From the NCBI GenBank assembly GCA_938091115.1, contig CALKNI010000079.1, forward strand, positions 1 through 43,557: DNA of 43,557 bases. Direction: 5' to 3'. Below, one piece after another: positions 28,341-36,098 of the stretch. A program made the translations under genes and the position numbers. The notes under the pieces were generated by a model. It ran no database searches. It worked only from the letters and a program-made list of their open reading frames with translations, and was not told where the DNA came from. Origin of the DNA: an uncultured Pirellulaceae bacterium (GTDB lineage Bacteria > Planctomycetota > Planctomycetia > Pirellulales > Pirellulaceae). Numbering within the stretch: the first letter of the stretch is position 1; the number at the start of each line of letters is the position of its first letter.

Positions 28341-28446
28341 AGAAATTATTTCAACGCAAAAAGTCGGAGTTGGCAATTGCATGCTAACTCAGTTTGCCGC
28401 TGAACTCAAATTTCTATTCAAATCGCGTTCAACTCAAGGTCGCAAA

Positions 28447-29898
28447 TCAGGCAGTTACCGCGACCCATTTTTCAGTCACTTGTGCCAATTTTGCCAAAGC
28501 TTGCTTTTCGACCTGACACACCCGTTGCCGGGTCAAACCCATTTCTCGTCCAACTTCCGAAAACGATTTTCCGTCTCCGTCTCGAAATCCAAAACGAAGT
28601 GAGATGACTTCCCGTTCGCGGGAAGTCAGAGACTGAGCCATCATTTTACGAATCCGTTGAACTTTTTCCTTTTCGATCGCTAATGACTCGGGGGTTGGAC
28701 TTTCTTGATCAGCGATTGCAGAGCCGACGAAACTCTCAGAGGCAGCACCCGTACTGGAACGATTCCCTGGAGCATCGAGCGAGCAGGTATCTCTTTGAAC
28801 TTGAAAGAGGCGTTCGACATCTTTTACAGACATCTTTGCTTGATCAGCAATTAACGAGATTTCCATTCCTGAATTTTGCCCAGTAAACTCGAATCCCTGC
28901 CTTCTAATTTCCTCAACTTTTCTGGCGACCTTACGATGGGACGCTCGAAAATTCTCCGGAACTCTTATGTTCCGTTGAAAATTAACTATCGCTCCAAAAA
29001 TCGCTTGCCTAATCCAGGGGGTCGCGTAGGTCGAAAATCGCACATTGCATTGATGATCAAATTTTGTGACTGCCTGGATCAGACCGCAATACCCTTCTTG
29101 AATCATATCCGAAAAGACTTGCGAGTTGCCGCATAGTTTACGCGCCACCTGAATCACCAGTCGCCCATTCGCCAGCATCATTTTTTGACAAAGCAGTTGG
29201 TATTCACAGAATATTTTTTTAGCCTTCTTGCCCTGAAACGGAGCTGATTCGAAACACTTCGGACGCAACATCAAGGTCTCAACAATCGCAATCGTTCTAC
29301 GATGGCTACGTCTCCTTACCTCTGGCTTGTCTGCTCGCAGCTTAGCGGATAATTTTTCTAATTCGCGAATGCTCGTTCGTAATTTTGGTTCTACTTTTTT
29401 TCGCTTTTGCGACTCACTCAAACCCATGTTGCAGATAGCATCGACTCTGGAATTGCCTGACTTCCACTGTCGGATCAAACCAATCAAATGATCGAGGACG
29501 CCTGCTTCTTTTAAAGCTAATCTTTGAAACGCTTGGCGGTAACGAAAAATCTGCATCGCCAACTGTCGTTCTTCCTCTCGATCGAGAAGTTGTGAACTTG
29601 TTGTCAGATCAAATTCAATGCCGCAACTGGATGGTCGTGATTGCTGTTTTTTTGAATTTACCTTTGGCCGCTTTAACTTTTCAAGGTTCGACGCAGATGA
29701 TTGGGATTGGGAAAACTTAAATTGAATCGGTTCGTTGGCGACAATCGTCACCTGCCCGAAACCTTTTCCAGTTCCTGGAATGCGGCGGCCGTCGACGACC
29801 GGAAGCGCAAATTCCGCAGGTTCCCATTGATGAGACAACACCTCACTCTGGTGGTGGCGAAATGTTCCGGTTAGCGACTGCTCCCCTGATTCAAGCAT
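28447..29898 (-). CDS. RNA polymerase sigma factor, sigma-70 family (RpoD-like architecture)
   Basis: Sigma-70 family factor (483 residues). The first ~95 residues are unfamiliar and low in complexity. A region 1.2-like helix (SSQLLDREEERQLAMQIFRY) is followed by a 110-residue basic spacer that occupies the place of the RpoD non-conserved region (about 126-236). Region 2 is clear: LANGRLVIQVARKL, DMIQEGYCGLIQAVTKFD and RFSTYATPWIRQAI (core binding and -10 recognition). Region 3 (about 306-385) begins RVPENFR. Region 4 has a helix-turn-helix for the -35 element: LTSREREVISLRFGF and FSEVGREMGLTRQRVCQVEKQAL. It looks like an alternative or duplicated housekeeping-type factor rather than an ECF factor. 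It is divergent from the histidine kinase gene. Its regulon is unknown; control of the local glycan genes is inference. Confidence 0.9.
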   Translation of the reverse strand: MLESGEQSLTGTFRHHQSEVLSHQWEPAEFALPVVDGRRIPGTGKGFGQVTIVANEPIQFKFSQSQSSASNLEKLKRPKVNSKKQQSRPSSCGIEFDLTTSSQLLDREEERQLAMQIFRYRQAFQRLALKEAGVLDHLIGLIRQWKSGNSRVDAICNMGLSESQKRKKVEPKLRTSIRELEKLSAKLRADKPEVRRRSHRRTIAIVETLMLRPKCFESAPFQGKKAKKIFCEYQLLCQKMMLANGRLVIQVARKLCGNSQVFSDMIQEGYCGLIQAVTKFDHQCNVRFSTYATPWIRQAIFGAIVNFQRNIRVPENFRASHRKVARKVEEIRRQGFEFTGQNSGMEISLIADQAKMSVKDVERLFQVQRDTCSLDAPGNRSSTGAASESFVGSAIADQESPTPESLAIEKEKVQRIRKMMAQSLTSREREVISLRFGFRDGDGKSFSEVGREMGLTRQRVCQVEKQALAKLAQVTEKWVAVTA

Positions 29899-30263
29899 CT
29901 TGCACTCCTACTGAATTGCCCGTGAGCCTCAATTATTGCAACCACCGTGCCAAACCGCACCAAATTCACCTAAGATCCGATCTTTGACATAAATCCCTAA
30001 AAACGTGGACTTATTGGAAGATCCCATGATTGGTTTCGAAAGCTGCTGCGCTTCTTAAATCCCCGCGCGCAGCATAATGCTACACCACTCTCAATTGAAA
30101 TGAATTTTAGTGACACCTATTCAAATTCGAATTGCATTGTCCTTTTGCGGGGTAAAATAAATCTGGAGCCGATTGCGGTAACTGTTTCTGAAGGCGCAAT
30201 CGACTGGCACACATTTCCACTGGCGTTGACTTGCTCTCCGCCTGCACGAAACGATTCAATACA
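29899..30263. other. Divergent intergenic region between sigma factor and histidine kinase genes
   Basis: These 365 bases should carry promoters for both divergent genes. A perfect -35-like TTGACA lies at 29984-29989, but no good -10 follows at 16-18 bases. A 7-bp perfect inverted repeat (GCTGCGC at 30045-30051, GCGCAGC at 30067-30073, 15-base loop) could be an operator or a weak hairpin. No gene was seen here. Confidence 0.4.
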
Positions 30264-31739
30264 ATGAAACTTGCTGCTAAATTGATTTTGCTGTTCATAA
30301 TTGCAGTCTCCGCTGTCACGATTATGGCCAGCCAACTCGCCAGCATGCAGTCTTTTGCCGGGCTCGAAAAACGCCACCGCGCGATTGCATCTTTTGTCAA
30401 TGCAAATCAAAAGACGCCCAGTTTTCAAACTGCTGCCAACACCGGAACAAATATTTATTTCGAAAATTTGGTCAGAACATTGGCCAACAATGGAACTCGC
30501 ATTCGATGGACTTGGTTAGAAACGGAAATCGAGAATTCGGTAGTTGTTCGAATCGACCCATCCATCATTAAGAACGCTAATGGTCAACCCGTTTCTACCA
30601 TCGACAATGCCGATGGTGGCAAACGAAAGTATTTTACTTACGTCCCGGTAACCTTGGATGGTCGCCAAGGCGCTGTGGAAATTGCGACTCCTCTCAATGA
30701 TCTTGATTCCCAATCACGATCCAATTGGTTCACTGCAATTTTCATTATTGTCGCGACCGGTTTCATGTGCATTGGAGTCGTCATGATTGCCGGCGTACGC
30801 TGGATCGCGACACCTTTGGCTGGCCTCACAAAAAAAATGGAACGTGTTGGAAAAGGTGATTTTTCCAGCGATCTCAAAATTCACGCCAATGACGAGCTTG
30901 GACAGTTGGCGGGTGCCGTGAATCAAATGTGTGATCATCTTCGTCAACAACAGCAAACGATCGAAAAAGAAACGCACCAACGGATCGACGCAATCGAACA
31001 ATTGCGTCATGCAGATCGATTAAAAACCGTTGGCCAGCTCGCCGCTGGTTTTGCTCATGAAGTTGGCACACCTCTAAATGTCATTTCCGGTCGCGCAGAA
31101 ATGATCCTTAGTGATCCCAACCGATCGCCCGAGCAAATTGCAAAACATGCCACCGCAGTGAAGACCGAGTCAGAGCGAATCTCAAAAATCATTCAAAAGT
31201 TACTACATTTCTCTCGACGAAGCCCAAGTCAAAAATCCAAACACGACTTACGGGAGGTCATTCGACACTCGGTCGATCTGATACAGCCTCTCGCAGACAA
31301 ACAGAAAATCAAACTTACCGCGAACCTCCCCGCGACGTCTGCCGAAGCCAGTTTCGACTTCAATCAGCTCCAGCAGGTGATCATGAATTTAATCGACAAC
31401 GCCGTTGATGCTTCATCAGTAGACCAAACGGTCAGCATCTACCTGCACCCTCAACCAATAGATGGCCAATGGAAAATTGAAATCATTGACCATGGTTCCG
31501 GCATTGAGCAAAATCAACTGGGCGTGATTTTTGAACCATTCTTCACGACCAAGGAAGTGGGCTCGGGAACAGGGCTAGGGCTCTCGATTGTTCACGGAAT
31601 CATTGAAGAGCACGGCGGCAGGATTGATTGCCAGAGCGATTCGGAAAAGGGAACAACCATGGCAGTTCGAATTCCAATTGATCGAGTGATGCCGGATGAG
31701 ACGGAAGCGAATGACAGAACTGACGATCAATCAGAATGA
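30264..31739 (+). CDS. Sensor histidine kinase with HAMP domain
   Basis: Membrane-bound sensor kinase (491 residues from ATG 30264; a start 33 bases earlier adds residues before the first membrane helix and is less likely). The first helix (LILLFIIAVSAVTIMA) and a second near residues 155-178 flank a ~120-residue extracytoplasmic sensor region that I cannot assign. Then comes a HAMP linker (ATPLAGLTKKMERVGKGDFS). The HisKA box has phospho-acceptor His about 265 in AAGFAHEVGTPLNVISGRAEM. The ATP-binding domain has N box NLIDNAVDAS, G1 DHGSGIEQNQ and G2 GTGLGLSIVHGI. The HEVGTPL form is typical of NtrB/AtoS-like kinases that pair with NtrC-type regulators. Its stop is seven bases from that of the convergent NtrC-type regulator, its likely partner. 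Confidence 0.93.
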   Translation: MKLAAKLILLFIIAVSAVTIMASQLASMQSFAGLEKRHRAIASFVNANQKTPSFQTAANTGTNIYFENLVRTLANNGTRIRWTWLETEIENSVVVRIDPSIIKNANGQPVSTIDNADGGKRKYFTYVPVTLDGRQGAVEIATPLNDLDSQSRSNWFTAIFIIVATGFMCIGVVMIAGVRWIATPLAGLTKKMERVGKGDFSSDLKIHANDELGQLAGAVNQMCDHLRQQQQTIEKETHQRIDAIEQLRHADRLKTVGQLAAGFAHEVGTPLNVISGRAEMILSDPNRSPEQIAKHATAVKTESERISKIIQKLLHFSRRSPSQKSKHDLREVIRHSVDLIQPLADKQKIKLTANLPATSAEASFDFNQLQQVIMNLIDNAVDASSVDQTVSIYLHPQPIDGQWKIEIIDHGSGIEQNQLGVIFEPFFTTKEVGSGTGLGLSIVHGIIEEHGGRIDCQSDSEKGTTMAVRIPIDRVMPDETEANDRTDDQSE

Positions 31740-31746
31740 GCATTCA

Positions 31747-33186
31747 CTATTTGTCTTTTTCTTTGAGGCGGCGGTATAGCGTCTTTCGGTCCAAGCCAAG
31801 TACTTTAGCCGCTTCCGTTTTGTTGCCACCAGTTCGCTGAAGCACATATCTAATGTACCGCCGTTCGATCACCTCAAGAGAATCGAGCGGCTGGTTATCA
31901 CTTTCGTCGATCACCAGTTGTTTCGACTGATAACTTGAAATTTTTACCGGTAAAACATCTGAGCTGATGGTCGCCTGTTGAGTCAACACGATCGATCGCT
32001 GAACAATATTTCGCAATTCTCGAACATTTCCAGGCCAATCATATTGAAGAAATTGATGGAGCACTTCATCGTCAAACCTAACCACATTTTTATCCATCGA
32101 TTCGGCAAATTGTTGGAGAAAGTAGTTTGCAATTAAAAGGACATCGGTCCCTCGACTTCGTAGTGGTGGTACAGCAAGTTCCAGCACATTGATTCGATAG
32201 TACAAATCTTCCCGAAATGTCTTCTGTTCGATTGCAGCTTCCAGATCTCGGTTAGTGGCCGTGATCAAATGAACATCGAATGGCTGTTCCGACTTCCCTC
32301 CAACTGGACGCACCGTTTTTTGTTCGAGAGCCCGCAACAGCTTGGGTTGCATCTCGATCGGCATCTCACCGATCTCATCTAGAAATAACGTTCCTCCATT
32401 AGCTTGCAGGAACAGCCCGACACGATCTGCCTTCGCGTCAGTAAACGCACCTTTCACGTGGCCAAACAACTCGCTCTCTAATAATGACTCGGGCAGCGCT
32501 GCACAATTTACTGCGATAAACGGCTGCTTCGCACGGAGACTCTCCTGGTGAAGCGCTCGAGCGACAACTTCTTTACCTGACCCGCTTTCACCAGTCAGTA
32601 AAACCGCTGCCGGCGAATCCACCACACGCGATAGTTGCTCTTTTAAGCGAAGCATTACATCGCTTTGACCAATTAGCGTATCAAACGTCTCAGCTTGGAT
32701 TTGCGACTCCAACACACGAATTCGATTTCTCAGCCGATTGTATTCAGCGGCTCGAATTAACGACGCCTTCAATAAAGCGAGCTCGACTGGCTTCGTGACA
32801 AAATCAAACGCACCCGCACGCAATGCTTCCACCGCTGTTTCCAAACTACCGTAGGCAGTCATGACAATAACTGGCAAGTGAGCAAACCGCTGCTTGACTC
32901 GTCGACAAAATTCCAAACCATCAATTCCCGGCATTTTGACATCCGTCAGCACCAACGCAAACTCAGGAATTTCAAGCGACCCAGACTTATTCGATTCTTC
33001 CGTTGGAGTCCCAAAATCAAAATCATCCGAGGTGGAGGCAGAAGAATCGATGCCAAGCAATTCACATGCCTCGGTAGCAGAATCACAGCATGTAATTTCG
33101 AAACCAACAGGTTCCAGAAAATCCTCGAGTAATTGTTGCATCGAAGCTTGGTCTTCGACAATCAAAATTTTGGGTCGGTAATCCAT
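31747..33186 (-). CDS. NtrC-family sigma-54-dependent response regulator
   Basis: Three-domain transcription activator. ATG 33186 is chosen over a TTG 12 bases upstream. The receiver domain starts ILIVEDQASM (acidic pocket Glu11/Asp12) and the phospho-acceptor is Asp82 in LVLTDVKMPGIDG. Between them is a Ser/Asp/Glu-rich insert of about 25 residues (SSASTSDDFDFGTPTEES) not usual in receivers. The AAA+ domain has Walker A GESGSGKE, the sigma-54 contact loop written GAFTDA rather than GAFTGA, and Walker B FLDEIGEMP. A Fis-type helix-turn-helix (NKTEAAKVLGLDRKTLYRRLKE) ends the protein. It is convergent with the histidine kinase gene. It would activate sigma-54 promoters; I found no convincing -24/-12 element in the window, so its targets are unknown. 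Confidence 0.93.
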   Translation of the reverse strand: MDYRPKILIVEDQASMQQLLEDFLEPVGFEITCCDSATEACELLGIDSSASTSDDFDFGTPTEESNKSGSLEIPEFALVLTDVKMPGIDGLEFCRRVKQRFAHLPVIVMTAYGSLETAVEALRAGAFDFVTKPVELALLKASLIRAAEYNRLRNRIRVLESQIQAETFDTLIGQSDVMLRLKEQLSRVVDSPAAVLLTGESGSGKEVVARALHQESLRAKQPFIAVNCAALPESLLESELFGHVKGAFTDAKADRVGLFLQANGGTLFLDEIGEMPIEMQPKLLRALEQKTVRPVGGKSEQPFDVHLITATNRDLEAAIEQKTFREDLYYRINVLELAVPPLRSRGTDVLLIANYFLQQFAESMDKNVVRFDDEVLHQFLQYDWPGNVRELRNIVQRSIVLTQQATISSDVLPVKISSYQSKQLVIDESDNQPLDSLEVIERRYIRYVLQRTGGNKTEAAKVLGLDRKTLYRRLKEKDK

Positions 33187-33523
33187 CGTCTCGATCAAAA
33201 ATAGGCAGGGCTTGCTAATCCAACCTTCAAGTCTTGAAAGGCAAAATCAACATTCGAAAAGATCTTTTCATCACTTAATTTAAAGCTCGCGATTACTTCA
33301 TGGAACAGGTCATTGAGAACATCTTCCATTTCTCACGAAATAGGCATCCCCGCAAGAAACACTTACAGAAACTAGGCTGTCTAAATCACAAGGTGCTGCA
33401 AAGGATAAATAATTATGGCTTTAGCGAATTAGGATCCTATCATTATCTCGAATCAGTTAAGCTCTTAAATCTCGTTCGCGGCCCAATTTCACGAATCAAT
33501 TTCTAATAGAACTGTTTATTGAG
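33187..33523. other. Intergenic region, no recognised gene
   Basis: These 337 bases precede both the regulator gene (minus) and the alpha/beta-hydrolase gene (plus), so they should hold divergent promoters. A 68-codon open frame at 33300-33506 has no recognisable content and is judged spurious. I see no clear promoter, operator or hairpin. Confidence 0.45.
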
Positions 33524-34609
33524 ATGAAAATTTTTAACAACGCGCTGCTATTTTCTCTAATTATTCAGATTCATCCGGCCGTTTACAGTCAAACAAATCA
33601 ACTGAAAGAACTACGTTACGCGGATGCTCAACCGCAACTGCACCGATTAACTGCCCGCGCCAGCGACATCGACAAGCGGGTGCGAGCGCATCCCGAAATT
33701 GGCTTTTTATTGGAGTCCAACGGAAAGCCGATGGATATTCAGCACGCCTCTGTCGACACCCGTGTTGCACCTCGCGGTAAATTGATGATCTGGCTAATGG
33801 CTCATAATTCAGAATTATTTGAACGGGTAAATTCTTACGGAATTCACGCCATTCGCGTTCACTACGCCAACAAATGGTTCTCTATTTGTTGTCAAGAAAA
33901 ACCAGTTGATGAAACATGCCGGGGAGACATTCGCTTAGAAGCTGCGACCGGACAAGATTTTAGTAAAAACGTCAGAATTCCCCAAGCTGATGGAATGATG
34001 GAGCGAACACTCCAGTTTATAAGATGGCTTCATCACAATCACCCTCAAGGTGGATGGGATTATTTTTTGACGCATGACCAGTCTGCTGTTCGGTGGGAGG
34101 ACGTTATAATTGCCGGTAGCTCACATGGCTCCACCACGGCTGCCCGGTTTGCTAAACATCAAAAGGTAGGTCGTGTCGTGATGTTCTGTGGCCCCCGGGA
34201 TCAATTTCAAACATGGCAGTCTCTTAAATCAGCAACTCCAGGTAATAGGTACTTTGGGTTTTCCCATACGCTCGACAGCGGATGGTCTGGAGATCACTAT
34301 TGCCGATCCTGGGAAATGCTCGGCTTGCATTCATACGGAGAAATTGTCAACGTCGACCAATGGAATCGCCTGCACCAGAATTCCACCACACCGATATTCA
34401 ATAATACACGGCGGCTCGTGACAGATTTCGATGTCAAAGGAGATACGAAACGCGCCCATGGAGCCATTTTACCCGGGAAGCGTGCCTTTAAATTAGACGC
34501 GGTCTACCAACACGAAAATGTTTGGCAATATTTGTTTACTCACCCAGTTGACGACATCGGTAAACCAACGAAAACCGATCCATCCTGCCTTAAACAACAT
34601 ACTCCCTGA
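33524..34609 (+). CDS. Alpha/beta-hydrolase, BPSS1187-like, secreted
   Basis: Predicted exported alpha/beta-hydrolase-like protein (361 residues, signal peptide ending near VYSQ). The nucleophile elbow is in DVIIAGSSHGSTTAARFA (G-x-S-x-G form), followed by VGRVVMFCGPRDQ and a late His in KRAHGAILPGK. This layout matches the BPSS1187 family of bacterial hydrolases, whose substrates are not known to me. The tail (YQHENVWQYLFTHPVDD) also fits that family. It stands alone on the plus strand and converges with a sulfatase gene 52 bases away. An esterase or deacylase role on glycan substituents is possible but only inferred from context. Confidence 0.75.
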   Translation: MKIFNNALLFSLIIQIHPAVYSQTNQLKELRYADAQPQLHRLTARASDIDKRVRAHPEIGFLLESNGKPMDIQHASVDTRVAPRGKLMIWLMAHNSELFERVNSYGIHAIRVHYANKWFSICCQEKPVDETCRGDIRLEAATGQDFSKNVRIPQADGMMERTLQFIRWLHHNHPQGGWDYFLTHDQSAVRWEDVIIAGSSHGSTTAARFAKHQKVGRVVMFCGPRDQFQTWQSLKSATPGNRYFGFSHTLDSGWSGDHYCRSWEMLGLHSYGEIVNVDQWNRLHQNSTTPIFNNTRRLVTDFDVKGDTKRAHGAILPGKRAFKLDAVYQHENVWQYLFTHPVDDIGKPTKTDPSCLKQHTP

Positions 34610-34660
34610 CTCCCCTGCCCTTGCAAAATAGAGGCAGTAAATTTGGAGTAACAACCTCGC

Positions 34661-36070
34661 TCAATTTTTCATTTTCCAATTAGGATAAACAGGGCGTTCC
34701 TTAGTATTCTTGTTGGCCTTGTCTCCCTCAGGAGCAGGTGGCGCTTGGGTCATCACCCCGCCAAGTTGAGACATAATTTTTTGAATCTCTTTATCCGTTG
34801 TTCGATTCAAATTATTTACCTCAGATAAATCGCTAGGCACTTTAAAAAAATCTCCGCTGCGATACAGCTTGAAGTTTTGATTCCGCACAAACTGCCCCGA
34901 CGTTTTATTCCAGTACGGCTCATAATGGCAAAACACCCAATCTCGCGGTGTCCCCGGATTCCCCGTTAATTGCGGTAGAAAACTCGTCCCGTCGTGCGGA
35001 TCATCTTGGCCCAATGTGACTCCCGCGGTCTGTGCGAAGGTCGCATAGAAATCTGTAAAGTCAATTAAATCGTTAGATACCAAACCGGACGGTGTATGTC
35101 CTTTCCAATAGGCAATTAGCGGTACATGTGTACCGTTATCTTTCATACCGCCTTTGCCACCTCTAATTTCCTGCCCATTCCAGCGCGAAGAAATCTGAGT
35201 ATTGGTTCCGTTATCTGCGGTAAACAAGATGATTGTATTTTCTGACTGCCCAATTTCATCGACTTTGTCGACAATTCGTCCGACAATTTTATCCATGTAA
35301 TTTACCATCGCCACAAAATTTTCTTTACGTTTCGCCTTGTCTTTTGGAGCTTTATTAGCGGTGGCAAGCGGTTGGTCACCGAGGGTATCAGGCGTAGGAA
35401 CGAACGGGTCATGTACCAACACCATCGGATAGTAGACGAAAAAAGGTTTCGACTGGTTCCGCTCCATAAAATCACAGATGAAATCGCAAAACAAATCCGG
35501 CCCGTATTTACCGTGGTTCTTCTCTTTCGTTAAAAACTTGCCATTGTGTTCAAGTGGAGGGCTCCAAAAGCGCTCGCCCCCTTTGGAAGCGACGCCTCCC
35601 CCTTTTTGAGTCGTCAACTGCCAGAGCATGTATTCGTCAAATCCTGACGCGATTGGCCGTGACGCATCTAAGTGACCGGGAAGCGAATTATAAAGTCCAT
35701 TCAGCTGCCACTTTCCAGCTATCGCTGTTTTATATCCAGCTGCCTGGAGCATGTTCCCAAAAGTCTTTTCCGCTGGATTCAAATATCCAAAGTGGGTGTA
35801 GTTTCGAAAGTTATATTTCCCCGTCATGATTTTCACTCGCGACGTCGTGCAAATCGGCGTCGAGTAGCAATGTGAAAATCGTATCCCCTGAGAAGCGAGC
35901 TGATCTAAATTTGGCGTTTTATAATCCTCGCCGCCATACGAACCAAATGCTTCCCAGCTGACATCGTCCGCCATTACAAGAATGATATTCGGCTGCCTTT
36001 CGTCTGCGGCGAGCGAACTGACAAGTCCTGCCATCAGCACGAGAATTATAGAATTAATTTGTTTTAGCAT
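34661..36070 (-). CDS. Sulfatase-family protein with variant active-site signature (CTTSR, GKWQ)
   Basis: Sulfatase-fold protein (469 residues) with signal peptide to about 22. It retains MADDVSWEAFG (metal Asp pair), FTADNGTNT and GGKGGMKDNGTHVPLIAYWKG. Two usual positions are changed. The formylglycine signature reads CTTSR (74-78) with Thr in place of Pro. The GKWH catalytic His is Gln (AGKWQLNG). Related planctomycete proteins with CTTSR and GKWQL seem to exist, so this may be a coherent subfamily rather than a damaged gene; the frame is otherwise intact. Whether the Cys is converted to formylglycine and whether it hydrolyses sulfate is open. It is downstream of the VHL-tailed sulfatase on the same strand (28-base gap), forming a likely pair. 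Confidence 0.9.
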   Translation of the reverse strand: MLKQINSIILVLMAGLVSSLAADERQPNIILVMADDVSWEAFGSYGGEDYKTPNLDQLASQGIRFSHCYSTPICTTSRVKIMTGKYNFRNYTHFGYLNPAEKTFGNMLQAAGYKTAIAGKWQLNGLYNSLPGHLDASRPIASGFDEYMLWQLTTQKGGGVASKGGERFWSPPLEHNGKFLTKEKNHGKYGPDLFCDFICDFMERNQSKPFFVYYPMVLVHDPFVPTPDTLGDQPLATANKAPKDKAKRKENFVAMVNYMDKIVGRIVDKVDEIGQSENTIILFTADNGTNTQISSRWNGQEIRGGKGGMKDNGTHVPLIAYWKGHTPSGLVSNDLIDFTDFYATFAQTAGVTLGQDDPHDGTSFLPQLTGNPGTPRDWVFCHYEPYWNKTSGQFVRNQNFKLYRSGDFFKVPSDLSEVNNLNRTTDKEIQKIMSQLGGVMTQAPPAPEGDKANKNTKERPVYPNWKMKN

Positions 36071-36098
36071 CGCTGCCCTCTAATTAATAACAAACTAC

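Noticed and set aside
29984..29989. Perfect -35-like TTGACA upstream of the histidine kinase gene
   Set aside because: No acceptable -10 at 16-18 bases and about 270 bases from the start codon; one hexamer alone is not a promoter.
33205..33220. Possible sigma-54 -24/-12 element (AGGCAGGGCTTGCT)
   Set aside because: The GG to GC spacing is two bases too short for a functional sigma-54 promoter.
33300..33506. 68-codon open frame between the regulator and the BPSS1187-like gene
   Set aside because: The composition is not protein-like, with no recognisable motif or start signal.
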